Source: Pseudomonas citronellolis
Lineage (GTDB): Bacteria > Pseudomonadota > Gammaproteobacteria > Pseudomonadales > Pseudomonadaceae
Assembly (NCBI RefSeq): GCF_900112375.1
Contig: NZ_FOLS01000027.1
Span: forward strand, 1 to 64,000
Length of the DNA: 64,000 nt
Direction of reading: 5' to 3'
The position numbers were made by a program, and so were the translations under genes. Shown piece after piece: positions 32,337 through 42,308 of this stretch; positions within the stretch are counted from its first letter, which is position 1, and each line of letters starts with the position of its first letter. The notes under the pieces are model-generated. The model had not been told where the DNA came from and searched no databases. It saw nothing but the letters and a program-made list of their open reading frames with translations.

Positions 32337-32585
32337 TCAAGCGTTGCCCGGCTCGGCCGGTTGATCGCCGCTGGGCAGACGCACCGGACGGCTGGGCACG
32401 ACGGTGGAAATGGCGTGCTTGTAGACCATCTGGCTGACAGTGTTCTTCAGCAAAATCACGAACTGGTCGAAGGATTCGATCTGACCTTGCAGCTTGATAC
32501 CGTTCACCAGGTAGATGGAGACCGGTACGCGTTCTTTTCGCAGGGTATTCAGGTAAGGGTCTTGTAGCGAATGCCCTTTTGACAT
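32337..32585 (-). CDS. hfq: RNA chaperone Hfq
   Basis: 82 residues, [20 protein letters not shown], with Sm1 ([20 protein letters not shown]) and Sm2 ([14 protein letters not shown]) motifs. The hexamer binds small RNAs and mRNAs, and in Pseudomonas works with Crc on A-rich targets. The length equals the short pseudomonad Hfq (82 residues). It lies between miaA (100-bp gap) and hflX. Confidence 0.98.
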
Positions 32586-32685
32586 ATGCCGCACTCCTTT
32601 AGGGAATCAATAGATTTAGTAGTAGTCGAATGGCTTGTTGCCGTCGGTAACCCCAAGGATAGACGGCTGAATTATGGTCTCGAAC

Positions 32686-33651
32686 CTATATGGAGACCGC
32701 CTCAAGATATTTCAAGGCACGCGGCAGATTGTCGCCTGCCAGACTGTCCAACCAGTGTAGATGGCCCCAGCTGCGCAGCCAGGTGAACTGGCGCTTGGCT
32801 AGTTGCCGGGTGGCAATCACGCCGCGCTCCTCCATCTCAGCGTAGGACAGTTTGCCCTCGAGGTATTCCCATACCTGTCGGTAGCCCACGGCACGAATGG
32901 ATGGCAGCCCGGCGTGCAAGTCGTCTCTCGCGCGAAGTGCTTCGACCTCGGCGATGAAGCCCTGTTCCAGCATCTGACGAAAACGTTGCGCGATTCGCGC
33001 GTGCAGTACCTGGCGCTGCTGAGGTGCAATCGCCAGTTGCGCCACAGTATACGGTAATTGCGCCGCGCCTGGCGCGCTGGAACCGGCATTTTCAGCCGCC
33101 TGGCGGCGGCGGTGGTCGCTCATCGACAAGCCGCTGACGCGTTGCACTTCCAGCGCCCTGACCAGGCGTTGCGGGTCGTTGGGGTGGATGCGCGCCGCCG
33201 ACTCCGGGTCGACCCGCTGCAATTCGGCATGCAGCGCCGCCCAGCCCTCGGCCGCGGCCCAGGCTTCCAGCTCGGCGCGCACCGCCGGATCGGCGCTGGG
33301 CATGTCCGCCATACCTTCCAGCAATGCCTTGAAATACAACATGGTGCCGCCGACCAGCAGGGGGATGCGCCCCGCCGCGGTGATCTCGGCCATGGCCGCC
33401 AGGGCGTCGGCGCGGAATTCCGCCGCCGAATAGCTTTCGGCCGGGTCACGGATGTCGATCAGTCGGTGCGGGAGTTCGGCCAGGACTTCCTTCGAGGGCT
33501 TGGCCGTGCCGATGTCCATGCCACGGTAGACCAGCGCCGAGTCGACGCTGACCAGTTCGATGGGCAGCAGCCGCGCCAGTTCCAGCGCCAGGTCGGTCTT
33601 GCCGGCGGCGGTCGGGCCCATGAGGAAGATGGCGGGAGGCAGGGAGGACAT
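32686..33651 (-). CDS. miaA: tRNA dimethylallyltransferase
   Basis: 321 residues, [20 protein letters not shown], with Walker A GPTAAGKT, the substrate-binding [17 protein letters not shown] segment and the VGGTMLY motif. It transfers dimethylallyl to A37 of tRNAs reading UNN codons, and is required upstream of MiaB. An in-frame TTG two codons earlier is less likely than ATG 33651. It is upstream of hfq and downstream of mutL. Confidence 0.96.
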   Translation of the reverse strand: MSSLPPAIFLMGPTAAGKTDLALELARLLPIELVSVDSALVYRGMDIGTAKPSKEVLAELPHRLIDIRDPAESYSAAEFRADALAAMAEITAAGRIPLLVGGTMLYFKALLEGMADMPSADPAVRAELEAWAAAEGWAALHAELQRVDPESAARIHPNDPQRLVRALEVQRVSGLSMSDHRRRQAAENAGSSAPGAAQLPYTVAQLAIAPQQRQVLHARIAQRFRQMLEQGFIAEVEALRARDDLHAGLPSIRAVGYRQVWEYLEGKLSYAEMEERGVIATRQLAKRQFTWLRSWGHLHWLDSLAGDNLPRALKYLEAVSI

Positions 33652-33743
33652 CGGCAACTCTTCGGCAGAACGGGCGCGTGCATACCGCGCGCTGAATCGA
33701 TTGGCGCGCAGTTTACTGCACTTGGCTTAACGCTGGCTTTATT

Positions 33744-35645
33744 TCAGCGCCCGCGCAGGAAGAGTTTGTCCAGCTCGTCCAGGCCCAGCTGTGTCCAGGT
33801 GGGCCGGCCATGGTTGCACTGGCCGCTGCGCTCGGTGATTTCCATGTCGCGCAGCAGGGCGTTCATCTCCGGCAGCGTCAGGCGCCGGTTGGCGCGCACC
33901 GCGCCGTGGCAGGCCATGGTCCCGAGCAGTTCGTTGAGATGCGCCTGGATGCGGTCGCTGGTGCCGTATTCCAGCAGGTCGGCAAGCACGTCGCGCACCA
34001 GCTGGGTCGCCTCGGCCTGCTTGAGCAGCGCGGGAACCTGGCGGATCGCCAGGCTTTCCGGGCCCAGGCGCTGCAGTTCGAAGCCGAGCCGGCTGAACCA
34101 GCCGCCGTGTTCCTCGGCGCAGTCGGCCTCGCGCTCGCTCACCGCCAGGGATTCGGGCACCAGCAGCGGTTGGCCGCGCAGGCCTTCGCTGTCCATGGCG
34201 ATCTTCAGGCGCTCGTAGGTGATGCGCTCATGGGCCGCATGCATGTCCACCAGCACCAGGCCGTGGGCATTCTCGGCGAGGATATAGATGCCCTTGAGCT
34301 GGGCCAGGGCGTAGCCCAGCGGCGGGACGTCCTGGGCGCTCTCGGGGAGCGGCTGGGGCGTGGATTGCTCCGGCAGCGGCGCGAAATAGGTGCGGTAGGC
34401 GCCCTGGGCCTCGGCGGCGGGCGGCATGTCCTGGCGCGGCGGCTGGTAGGAATAGCCGCCGCCGGAACCGGAGGAACCGCCCGAGCCGCTCCAGCTACGC
34501 GCCGCGGCCGGGGCCTCCAGCACCTTGTCCGACAGGCTCATCTCGCCCTGCGGACCGAACTCCCCGGCGGCCTGCCCGGTGGGGCGCGGCACGGTCAGGG
34601 TGGTGGCCCCCGGCGGCGCCAGCTGGTCGTCCGGACGCACCTCGGCGAGCGCCCGGTGCAGGGTGCCGTAGAGAAAGTCGTGGACCATGCGGCTGTCGCG
34701 GAAGCGCACTTCGTGCTTGGTCGGGTGCACGTTGACGTCCACCGTCGCCGGGTCGACCTCCAGGAACAGCACGAAGGTCGGGTGGCGGCCGTTGTAGAGT
34801 ACGTCGCGGTAGGCCTGGCGCACCGCGTGGGCGACCAGCTTGTCGCGCACCATGCGGCCGTTGACGTAGAAGTACTGCAGGTCCGGCTGGCTGCGGGAGA
34901 AGGTCGGCAAGCCGACCCAGCCCCACAGGTGCAGGCCGTTGCGCTCGATCTCGATGGGCAGCGCCTGTTCGAGGAAGGCCGGGCCGCACACGGCGCCGAC
35001 GCGGCGCGCGCGGGCGGTCTCGTCCGCGGCCTCGTGCAGGCTGAAGATGGTCTTGCCGTTGTGGCGCAGGTGGAAGGCCACGTCGAAGCGGGCCAGGGCC
35101 AGGCGCTTGATGACTTCCTGCAGGTGGTCGAACTCGGTCTTCTCGGCACGCAGGAACTTGCGCCGTGCCGGGGTGTTGAAGAACAGGTCGCGGACTTCCA
35201 CGCTGGTGCCCACCGGGTGCGCCGCCGGCTGCACCCGCGGCTGCATGTCGCGGCCCTCGGTCTCCACCTGCCAGGCCTGCTCGGCGTCGGCGGTGCGCGA
35301 GGTCATGGTCAGCCGCGACACCGAGCTGATCGAGGCCAGGGCCTCGCCGCGGAAGCCCAGGCTCATCACCGCCTCGAGGTCTTCCAGCTCGCGGATCTTG
35401 CTGGTGGCGTGGCGCGCCAGGGCCAGCGGCAGGTCGTCGGCGGGGATGCCGCCGCCGTCGTCGCGCACCCGCAGCAGCTTGATGCCGCCCTGCTCCACCT
35501 CGATGTCGACGCGCCGGGCGCCGGCGTCCAGGCAGTTCTCCAGCAGTTCCTTGATCACCGAGGCCGGGCGCTCGACCACCTCGCCGGCGGCGATCTGGTT
35601 GGCCAGCCGCGGGCTGAGCAGCTGGATGCGGCGTGCTTCGCTCAT
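33744..35645 (-). CDS. mutL: DNA mismatch repair protein MutL
   Basis: 633 residues. The N-terminal GHKL ATPase (~1-330) has the signatures [26 protein letters not shown] and [11 protein letters not shown] Gly/Ser/Pro linker (~345-440) follows, then the C-terminal dimerisation domain. Unlike E. coli MutL it retains an endonuclease-type motif DxHAxxExxxxE (467-478, [12 protein letters not shown]), plus ACHGAVRA (~578) and CNHGRPTW (~610). This agrees with P. aeruginosa MutL being a nicking enzyme. It overlaps amiB by four bases. Confidence 0.96.
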   Translation of the reverse strand: MSEARRIQLLSPRLANQIAAGEVVERPASVIKELLENCLDAGARRVDIEVEQGGIKLLRVRDDGGGIPADDLPLALARHATSKIRELEDLEAVMSLGFRGEALASISSVSRLTMTSRTADAEQAWQVETEGRDMQPRVQPAAHPVGTSVEVRDLFFNTPARRKFLRAEKTEFDHLQEVIKRLALARFDVAFHLRHNGKTIFSLHEAADETARARRVGAVCGPAFLEQALPIEIERNGLHLWGWVGLPTFSRSQPDLQYFYVNGRMVRDKLVAHAVRQAYRDVLYNGRHPTFVLFLEVDPATVDVNVHPTKHEVRFRDSRMVHDFLYGTLHRALAEVRPDDQLAPPGATTLTVPRPTGQAAGEFGPQGEMSLSDKVLEAPAAARSWSGSGGSSGSGGGYSYQPPRQDMPPAAEAQGAYRTYFAPLPEQSTPQPLPESAQDVPPLGYALAQLKGIYILAENAHGLVLVDMHAAHERITYERLKIAMDSEGLRGQPLLVPESLAVSEREADCAEEHGGWFSRLGFELQRLGPESLAIRQVPALLKQAEATQLVRDVLADLLEYGTSDRIQAHLNELLGTMACHGAVRANRRLTLPEMNALLRDMEITERSGQCNHGRPTWTQLGLDELDKLFLRGR

Positions 35646-37090
35646 TGCTGCGCCGCCAGGGAAGTCGCGGGGATGTTCAGCACCTGGCCGATGCGCACGC
35701 TATCGGTCTTCAGGTTGTTGGTGCTGCGCAGGGTGGCCATGCTCACGTCGTAGCGCGCGGAGATCATCGACAGGCTCTCGCCGGCGCGCACCACGTGCTG
35801 GCGCGGCCCGCTGGAAATCTGCCCGCCGTCGCGCAGCGAGGCGATGTAGGTGCCCGGCGGCGGCGTCTGCACGAAGTACTGGCGCACGCCCGCGGCGATC
35901 GAACGCGCCAGGGCCTGCTGGTGCGAGGTGCTGTTGAGCTTCTGCGACTCGTTGGGGTTGGAGATGAAGCCGGTCTCCACCAGGATCGACGGGATGTCCG
36001 GCGACTTCAGCACCATGAAGCCGGCCTGCTCGACGCGGTTCTTGTGCAGCGAGGTGACGCGGCCGACGTTGGTCAGCACCTTGTGCCCGACGTCCAGGCT
36101 GGAGGACATGGTGGCGGTCATCGACAGATCGAGCAGCACGCCGGCGAGCATGTGGTCCTTGTCGTCGAGGCTGACGCTGCCGTCGCCGCCGATCAGGTCG
36201 GAGCGGTTTTCGCTGTCGGCCAGCCAGCGCGCGGTCTCGGAGGTGGCGCCGCGGTCGGAGAGGGCGAACACCGAGGCGCCGAAGGCGCTGCGGCTGGGCG
36301 CGGCGTCGGCATGGATGGAGACGAACAGGTCGGCGCCCTTCTTGCGCGCGATGGCGGTGCGTCCGCGCAGCGGGATGAAGTAGTCGCCGGTACGCGTCAG
36401 CTCGGCGCGGAAGCCCTTCATCTGGTTGATCTGCCGCTGCAGTTCGCGGGCGATCGACAGGGTGATGTTCTTCTCGTGCAGGCCGTTCGGGCCGGAGGCG
36501 CCCGGGTCCTCGCCGCCGTGGCCGGCGTCGATGGCGATGATGATGTCGCGCTTGCCGCCGGCCGGCACCGGCGCCTTGGCCACCGGCTGCGTCGGCGTCA
36601 CCGGGGTGGCCGGCTGGTTCGGCGTGGGCGTGGCGGGCACGTCGGGGGTGATGTCCGCGCCCTGGTCGTAGAGGTCCACCACCAGGCGGTTGCCGTACTG
36701 CTGATTGGGCGGCAGGACGAAACTCTTGGGCGTCACCTGGGCGGAGAGGTCCAGCACCAGGCGCAAGTCGGTGGGCGAGCGCTGCGCCGAACGCACCGAG
36801 GTGATCGGGGTGTTCTTCAGCTTGAGCTGGTTCAGCGCGGTGCTCAGCTGCGCGCCGCTGAGGTCGATGACGATGCGGTTGGGCGCGCTGAGGGTGAACA
36901 GGCTGTGCTGCACCGGGCCGGACAGGTCGAACACCAGGCGCGTGTTGTCCGGCGCGCGCCACAGGCGCACGCTCTTGATCTGCGTGATTTGCGCGGCGGC
37001 AAGAACCTCGCCGGCGCCCAGCGCCAGCAGGATGAACAACCCGGCCAACAGCGCCCGAAGGCGCAACCCCCAACCCATGTTTTTTCTCAT
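35642..37090 (-). CDS. amiB: N-acetylmuramoyl-L-alanine amidase AmiB-type
   Basis: 482 residues from ATG 37090, which overlaps the tsaE stop (ATGA); ATG 37078 is an alternative. A signal peptide ([19 protein letters not shown]) leads to a periplasmic AMIN domain (~35-150), a Pro/Thr linker, and an Amidase_3 zinc domain with [19 protein letters not shown] and VSIHADA and a VETGFISN segment. A LysM domain ([19 protein letters not shown]) ends the protein. It cleaves septal peptidoglycan during cell separation. Activation by an EnvC/NlpD-type protein is expected from the family. Confidence 0.94.
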   Translation of the reverse strand: MRKNMGWGLRLRALLAGLFILLALGAGEVLAAAQITQIKSVRLWRAPDNTRLVFDLSGPVQHSLFTLSAPNRIVIDLSGAQLSTALNQLKLKNTPITSVRSAQRSPTDLRLVLDLSAQVTPKSFVLPPNQQYGNRLVVDLYDQGADITPDVPATPTPNQPATPVTPTQPVAKAPVPAGGKRDIIIAIDAGHGGEDPGASGPNGLHEKNITLSIARELQRQINQMKGFRAELTRTGDYFIPLRGRTAIARKKGADLFVSIHADAAPSRSAFGASVFALSDRGATSETARWLADSENRSDLIGGDGSVSLDDKDHMLAGVLLDLSMTATMSSSLDVGHKVLTNVGRVTSLHKNRVEQAGFMVLKSPDIPSILVETGFISNPNESQKLNSTSHQQALARSIAAGVRQYFVQTPPPGTYIASLRDGGQISSGPRQHVVRAGESLSMISARYDVSMATLRSTNNLKTDSVRIGQVLNIPATSLAAQQ

Positions 37091-37554
37091 GCTCCCGTAG
37101 CCAGGACGGCGCACCAGGCTTCGCCCCGCACTCCGTGCGGTTCCAGGCGCAGCATGCGGCCGCCCGCTTGCGGAGTAATGGTAATGTCCAGGTCGGCCTT
37201 TGGCAAAATGCCTGCGCCCCTTTCGGCCCACTCGATCAGGCACAGGGCGTCGCCTTCGAAGTAATCGCGGATGCCCAGATATTCCAGTTCCTCGGGGTCG
37301 GCCAGGCGGTACAGATCGAAATGGAAGGCGCGCACCTCGCCCAGCTCGTAGGGCTCGACCAGGGTGAAGGTCGGGCTCTTCACCGCCCCGGCATGGCCCA
37401 GGCCGCGCAGAATGCCGCGCGAGAGCGTGGTCTTGCCGGCGCCGAGGTCACCGTGCAGGTAGATCACCCCGCGCCCGCCGGTAGCCTGGGCGATCCTCGC
37501 GCCCAGCGCGTACATGGCCTCCTCGCCATCGGCGAACAGCTTCAGTTCAGGCAT
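37087..37554 (-). CDS. tsaE: tRNA threonylcarbamoyladenosine biosynthesis ATPase TsaE
   Basis: 155 residues with Walker A GDLGAGKTTLSRGIL and the FHFDLYRLADPEELEYLGIR signature. It partners TsaB, TsaC and TsaD in forming t6A37 on ANN-decoding tRNAs. Its start overlaps nnr by 13 bases, and its stop overlaps amiB by four. Confidence 0.96.
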   Translation of the reverse strand: MPELKLFADGEEAMYALGARIAQATGGRGVIYLHGDLGAGKTTLSRGILRGLGHAGAVKSPTFTLVEPYELGEVRAFHFDLYRLADPEELEYLGIRDYFEGDALCLIEWAERGAGILPKADLDITITPQAGGRMLRLEPHGVRGEAWCAVLATGA

Positions 37555-39044
37555 GGGGCGAACTCCTCGAGCAACTGACGAACGGCAGGGATCAGGTCGC
37601 TGGCCGCGAGCCCCCGTCCCTGTGCGCCAAGCAGCTCGCCGGCGCGGGCGTGCAGCCAGACGGCCAGGCAGGCGGCGTCGAAGGGTTCCAGTTTCTGAGC
37701 CAGCAGCGCACCGACGATCCCGGACAGCACGTCACCCAGGCCGGCGGTGGCCATGGCCGGATGACCATGGGAGCACAGCGCCAGGCGACCGTCCGGCGCG
37801 GCGACCAGGCTGCCGACGCCCTTGAGCACGGCCACCGCCTGGTAGCGGCTGGCCAGCTCGCGCGCGGCGGCGGCCCGGTCGGCCTGCACCTCGGCGGTGG
37901 AGCGGCCCAGCAGGCGGGCCGCCTCGGCGGGGTGCGGGGTGATCACCAGGCTGCCCACCGGGCGCTGCACCCGGCCTTCAGCCAGCAGGTTGAGCGCATC
38001 GGCGTCCCACACCTGGGGCAGCTCCAGGCTGGCCGCGGCGCTGGCCAGGCAGCGGCCCCAGGCGTTGCGGCCGATGCCGGGGCCGACCACCAGCACGCTG
38101 GCGCGCTCGGCGGCGCGCAGCACTTCGGCGGACGAGGACACGCCGCGGGTCATCAGTTCCGGGCAGCGCGCCAGCGCCGCCGGCACGTGGGCGGCACGGG
38201 TGGCGACCGAGACCAACCCGGCGCCGCTGCGCAGGGCCGCTTCGCCGGCCAGCAGGGTGGCGCCACCCATGCCGTGGTCGCCGCCGATCAGCAGCAGGTG
38301 GCCGAACAGGCCCTTGTGCGCCGCCTTCGGCCGCGGCGCCAGGTGCGCCAGGCTGGTGGGCGCCAGGCGCGTGGCCTGGGCCTCCTCGGGCAGTTGCGCG
38401 GGGTCGGCGTCGAGGTTGTCGAAGGCCAGCTCGCCGCACTGGTCCGGGCCTTCGCCGGTGAACAGGCCGAACTTGAGGCCGATGAAGGTCACCGTCAGGT
38501 CGGCGCGCACCGCGCAGCCCAGCACCTGGCCGGTATCGGCGCTGAGGCCGGAGGGGATGTCGATGGCCAGGACCGGCAGGCCGCTGGCGTTGATCCGTTC
38601 GATGGCCGCCGCATACGGGTCCCGCACCGCGCCACCGAGGCCGGTGCCGAGCAGCGCATCCACCAGCACGCCATGCAGTTCGGCGTGTTCGTGCCAGGGC
38701 AGGATGGTCACGCCGGCGGCCAGGGCCTCGGCGTGCGCGGATGCGGCGCCGCCGGCCAGCCGCGCGGTGTCGCCCACCGCCAGCACGCGCACGTTCCAGC
38801 CGGCGCGCCGGGCCAGGGCGGCGACCAGGTAGCCATCGCCGGCGTTGTTGCCGTGCCCGGCCAGCACCGTCAGGCGCCCGGCGTCCGGCCAGCGCCGGCG
38901 CAGGGCGCGCCAGGCGGCGTGGGCGGCGCGCTGCATGAGTTCGAAGCCGGGGGTGCCGGCGGCGATCAGGCGCGCGTCGAGGTCGCGCACCTGCCGAGCG
39001 CTGTACAGCGCGGTCGGCAGACTGTCGTGAGGGTGCGAATTCAT
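37542..39044 (-). CDS. nnr: Bifunctional NAD(P)H-hydrate epimerase / dehydratase
   Basis: 500 residues from MNSHPHDSLPTALYSARQVR. The N-terminal YjeF-type epimerase (~10-225) has VLAGHGNNAGDGYLVAALA. The C-terminal ribokinase-like ADP-dependent dehydratase (~235-495) has the GGDHGMGGATLLAGEAALRS segment, and a GLGDVLSG anion-hole motif (Leu where Thr is common). It repairs damaged NAD(P)H. It is the first gene of the leftward superoperon, divergent from queG with 82 bp between. Confidence 0.95.
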   Translation of the reverse strand: MNSHPHDSLPTALYSARQVRDLDARLIAAGTPGFELMQRAAHAAWRALRRRWPDAGRLTVLAGHGNNAGDGYLVAALARRAGWNVRVLAVGDTARLAGGAASAHAEALAAGVTILPWHEHAELHGVLVDALLGTGLGGAVRDPYAAAIERINASGLPVLAIDIPSGLSADTGQVLGCAVRADLTVTFIGLKFGLFTGEGPDQCGELAFDNLDADPAQLPEEAQATRLAPTSLAHLAPRPKAAHKGLFGHLLLIGGDHGMGGATLLAGEAALRSGAGLVSVATRAAHVPAALARCPELMTRGVSSSAEVLRAAERASVLVVGPGIGRNAWGRCLASAAASLELPQVWDADALNLLAEGRVQRPVGSLVITPHPAEAARLLGRSTAEVQADRAAAARELASRYQAVAVLKGVGSLVAAPDGRLALCSHGHPAMATAGLGDVLSGIVGALLAQKLEPFDAACLAVWLHARAGELLGAQGRGLAASDLIPAVRQLLEEFAPCLN

Positions 39045-39126
39045 CGGGTTTCCGCGGGGAATCGGGCGCCGGTCGGCGCGGTCTGGCAGAATTATACCTA
39101 CCCCGGTCCCGCTTTCCCGCCCCCGC

Positions 39127-40194
39127 ATGCACGATTCCACATCCGATTACAGCGCCATCGCCGAGCGCATCAAGGCCTGGGGCCGCGAGCTGGGCTTCCA
39201 GCAGGTCGGCATCGGCGGGCTGGACCTGGCCAGCCACGGCGAGCACCTGCAGCGCTGGCTGGCCGCCGGCTACCACGGCGAGATGGACTACATGGGCGCC
39301 CACGGCAGCAAGCGCTGGCGCCCGGACGAGCTGGTGCCCGGCACCCTGCGGGTGGTCTCGCTGCGCATGGACTACCTGCCCGGCGACACGCGCATGGCCC
39401 AGCGCCTGGCCGAGCCGGAGAAAGCCTACGTATCGCGCTACGCCCTGGGCCGCGACTACCACAAGCTGGTGCGCAAGCGCCTGCAGCAGTTGGCCGAGCG
39501 CATCCAGCAGGAGGTCGGCCCGTTCGGCTACCGCGCCTTCGTCGACAGCGCGCCGGTGCTGGAGAAGGCCATCGGCGAACAGGCCGGGCTCGGCTGGATC
39601 GGCAAGAACACCCTGCTGCTCAATCGCAAGGCCGGCAGCTACTTCTTCCTCGGCGAACTCTTCACCGACCTGCCGCTGCCCCTGGACGACCCCCACGGCA
39701 GCGAACACTGCGGGCGCTGCAGCGCCTGCCTGGACATCTGCCCGACCAACGCCTTCGTCGGCCCCTACGTGCTGGACGCGCGGCGTTGCATCTCCTACCT
39801 GACCATCGAACTGAAGGGCCCGATCCCCGAGGAACTGCGCGCGCCCATGGGCAACCGGGTATTCGGCTGCGACGACTGCCAGATCGTCTGCCCGTGGAAC
39901 CGTTTCGCCCGGCCCAGCGAGCAGGGCGACTTCCAGCCGCGTCACGGACTGGACAATGCCGAGTTGGCCGAGCTGTTCCTGTGGAGCGAGGAAGAGTTCC
40001 TCAGCCGCACCGAGGGCTCACCGCTACGCCGGGCGGGCTATGAAAGGTGGCTGCGCAACCTGGCGGTGGGGCTGGGGAATGCGCCGTCGAGCATTCCGGT
40101 GATAGAGGCGTTGAAGGCGCGGCGGGAGTTTCCGTCGGAGTTGGTGCGCGAGCACGTCGCGTGGGCGCTGCGGCGGCATGGGGTGGAGCGGTAG
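39127..40194 (+). CDS. queG: Epoxyqueuosine reductase QueG
   Basis: 355 residues, MHDSTSDYSAIAERIKAWGR, a cobalamin and iron-sulfur enzyme for the last step of queuosine synthesis in tRNA. Cofactor cysteines appear as CGRCSACLDICPT and CDDCQIVCPWN. DUF1730 forms the N-terminal part. Its C-terminal HEAT-like region ends near EHVAWALRRHGVER. It converges with orn across a repeat-rich 404-bp gap. Confidence 0.96.
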   Translation: MHDSTSDYSAIAERIKAWGRELGFQQVGIGGLDLASHGEHLQRWLAAGYHGEMDYMGAHGSKRWRPDELVPGTLRVVSLRMDYLPGDTRMAQRLAEPEKAYVSRYALGRDYHKLVRKRLQQLAERIQQEVGPFGYRAFVDSAPVLEKAIGEQAGLGWIGKNTLLLNRKAGSYFFLGELFTDLPLPLDDPHGSEHCGRCSACLDICPTNAFVGPYVLDARRCISYLTIELKGPIPEELRAPMGNRVFGCDDCQIVCPWNRFARPSEQGDFQPRHGLDNAELAELFLWSEEEFLSRTEGSPLRRAGYERWLRNLAVGLGNAPSSIPVIEALKARREFPSELVREHVAWALRRHGVER

Positions 40195-40232
40195 AGGTTC
40201 TGCTGGCTGGGTTGGGAGCGCGTCCTGAAGAG

Positions 40233-40584
40233 CCCCTCTCCCCAGCCCTCTCCCTGAAGGGAGAGGGGGCTTGTCCGTGCCGGCTGAAAGCAAGGTTTCA
40301 GCCGGACACCACAGCGGAATATCCGGCTGACTGCAAAACATCCAACCCTGCCCAACGATCCCCTCTCCCTGAAGGGAAAGAGGGCTTGTCCGTGCCGAGA
40401 GAAGGAAGGCTTCAAATGGAGACCTTCGGCGTTGCCGGCTAACTCCAGAGCATCCAAGCACTCCGAACGGTCCCCTCTCCCTTCAGGGCGGGGCGCGCAG
40501 CCGAGGGTTAGGGAGAGGGAGCGGAGCCGAACCGAAACACCTCAGCCACCTGGAGACCCCGTTCGCGAGCAAGCTCGCTCCTAC
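40233..40584. repeat. Tandem composite intergenic repeat between queG and orn
   Basis: The gap 40195-40598 is almost entirely repeats. The CT/GA hairpin recurs at about 40246, 40361 and 40473, a period of 112-115 bp. The first two copies are each followed by GCTTGTCCGTGCC and a diverged spacer. A REP-like palindrome lies at 40561-40584. The third hairpin carries an insert found inverted at ~9.98 kb. No gene or T-tailed terminator is visible. Confidence 0.85.
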
Positions 40585-40598
40585 GAAAAAGCGGGGGT

Positions 40599-41141
40599 TC
40601 AGACCTTGATGAAAGTCTCGCGGTAATAGCGCAGCTCGGCGATGGATTCGCGGATGTCGTCCAGCGCCAGGTGGGTATTGCCCTTCTTGAAGCCATCCCG
40701 CACCTGCGGAGCCCAGCGCGCCGCCAGTTCCTTCAGGGTGGAGACGTCCAGGTTGCGGTAGTGGAACCAGGCTTCCAGCTTCGGCATGTACCTATAGAGG
40801 AAGCGGCGGTCCTGGCAGATGCTGTTGCCGCAGATCGGCGAGGCGCGCTTGGGCACCCATTTTTCCAGGAAGGCCAGGGTCATGGCCTCGGCCTGGGCGG
40901 CGTCGATGTCGCTTTCGCGCACGCGCTGGGTCAGCCCCGACTGGCCATGCTGGCGGGTGTTCCACTCGTCCATGCCGGCGAGGGTCTCCTCGCTCTGGTG
41001 CACGGCGATCACCGGGCCTTCCGCGAGAATGTTCAGCTCGCTGTCGGTGACGATGGTGGCCATTTCGATGATCACGTCCCGGTCCGGGTCCAGGCCGGTC
41101 ATCTCCAGGTCGATCCAGATCAGGTTCTGTGGGTTCTGCAT
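40599..41141 (-). CDS. orn: Oligoribonuclease
   Basis: 180 residues, [20 protein letters not shown], a DEDDh 3'-5' exonuclease (Asp11 and Glu13 visible in ExoI). It degrades diribonucleotides, including pGpG from c-di-GMP breakdown, and is essential in many pseudomonads. This links it functionally to the c-di-GMP genes elsewhere in the window. It is divergent from rsgA, with 89 bp between. Confidence 0.97.
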   Translation of the reverse strand: MQNPQNLIWIDLEMTGLDPDRDVIIEMATIVTDSELNILAEGPVIAVHQSEETLAGMDEWNTRQHGQSGLTQRVRESDIDAAQAEAMTLAFLEKWVPKRASPICGNSICQDRRFLYRYMPKLEAWFHYRNLDVSTLKELAARWAPQVRDGFKKGNTHLALDDIRESIAELRYYRETFIKV

Positions 41142-41167
41142 GCTGCGCTCCTCGGCTCAAGCCCCCT

Positions 41168-41202
41168 AGTTTAGCGGGAAGCGCGCCGGGGCATGCTAAA
41201 CT
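41168..41202. promoter_or_regulatory. Divergent promoter region of orn and rsgA
   Basis: Perfect 8-bp inverted repeat AGTTTAGC (41168-41175) / GCTAAACT (41195-41202). Each arm offers a TAAACT -10-like hexamer in one direction, 20-30 bp from the respective start codon. I see no clear -35 boxes, so the promoter call is tentative; the symmetry is directly visible. Confidence 0.4.
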
Positions 41203-41230
41203 CGCCGGCGATTTTTCACTCGGGTTCCCT

Positions 41231-42262
41231 ATGGCCAAGCGTCATCTCACCCGCCGGCAGAGCTGGCGCATCGAAAAGATCCAGGAAGAGCGCGCCGCGC
41301 GCGCCGCCAAGCGCGAGTCGCGGGCCCTGGAGGAGCTGGAAGGCGGCGACCTGGGGCCGGAGCAGAACGGCCTGGTGATCGCCCACTTCGGCGTCCAGGT
41401 GGAAGTCGAGGCGCTGGAGGGCGAGCACGCCGGCGACGTGCTGCGCTGCCACCTGCGCGCCAACCTGCCGCCGCTGGTGACCGGCGACCGCGTGGTCTGG
41501 CGCCCGGGCAACCAGGGCATCGGCGTGATAGTCGCGCAGCTGCCGCGCACCTCCGAACTGTGCCGCCCGGACATGCGCGGCCTGCTCAAGCCGGTGGCGG
41601 CCAACGTCGACCGCATCGTCATCGTCTTCGCCCCGCGCCCGGAACCCCACGCCAACCTGATCGACCGCTACCTGATCGCCGCCGAGCACGCCGGCATCCA
41701 GCCGCTGCTGCTGCTGAACAAGGCCGACCTGATCGACGAGCAGAACGCCGAGCAGATCGACGCGCTGCTGGGCACCTACCGCGACCTGGGCTACCCGTTG
41801 CTGGAGGTCTCGGCCTTCAACGGCCTGGCCATGGACGCCCTGCGCGCGGCGCTGAACGATCACGTCAGCGTGTTCGTCGGCCAGTCCGGGGTGGGCAAGT
41901 CGTCGCTGGTCAACGCCCTGCTGCCGGGGGTGGACACCCGCGTCGGCGACCTCTCGGAGATCACCGGCAAGGGCACCCACACCACCACCACGGCGCGGTT
42001 GTTCCACTTCCCCGCCGGCGGCGACCTGATCGACTCCCCCGGCATCCGCGAATTCGGCCTGGGCCACGTCACCCGCGACGACGTCGAGGCCGGCTTCATC
42101 GAGTTCCGCGATCTGCTCGGGCACTGCCGCTTCCGCGACTGCAAGCACGACCGCGAACCGGGCTGCGCGCTGCTCAAGGCGCTGGAGGAAGGCCGCATCA
42201 GCCCGCAGCGCATGGCCAGTTATCGGCACATTCTCGCCAGCCTGCCGGAAACGGACTACTGA
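41231..42262 (+). CDS. rsgA: Ribosome biogenesis GTPase RsgA
   Basis: 343 residues, [20 protein letters not shown]. It has a basic N-terminus, an OB fold (~45-110), and a circularly permuted G domain in which NKAD (163-166) precedes the P-loop GQSGVGKSS and DSPGIREF. The C-terminal zinc finger is [14 protein letters not shown]. It acts in late 30S maturation. The longer open frame upstream overlaps orn and is not conserved. Confidence 0.96.
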   Translation: MAKRHLTRRQSWRIEKIQEERAARAAKRESRALEELEGGDLGPEQNGLVIAHFGVQVEVEALEGEHAGDVLRCHLRANLPPLVTGDRVVWRPGNQGIGVIVAQLPRTSELCRPDMRGLLKPVAANVDRIVIVFAPRPEPHANLIDRYLIAAEHAGIQPLLLLNKADLIDEQNAEQIDALLGTYRDLGYPLLEVSAFNGLAMDALRAALNDHVSVFVGQSGVGKSSLVNALLPGVDTRVGDLSEITGKGTHTTTTARLFHFPAGGDLIDSPGIREFGLGHVTRDDVEAGFIEFRDLLGHCRFRDCKHDREPGCALLKALEEGRISPQRMASYRHILASLPETDY

Positions 42263-42274
42263 TCAGCGCCCGCA

Positions 42275-42294
42275 CTCCGACAGCTTTGTCGGAG
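42275..42294. terminator. Hairpin between convergent rsgA and motB
   Basis: CTCCGACA-GCTT-TGTCGGAG, an 8-bp perfect stem in the 46-bp space between the convergent stops. There is no T-run, so termination is inferred from position. Confidence 0.5.
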
Positions 42295-42308
42295 CGCCAG
42301 GGCCGTTC

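Noticed and set aside
40233-40584. CRISPR-like or insertion-sequence origin of the 112-115-bp tandem repeat
   Set aside because: Spacers between hairpins are diverged copies of each other, no transposase or terminal repeats are present, and the same blocks occur singly elsewhere.
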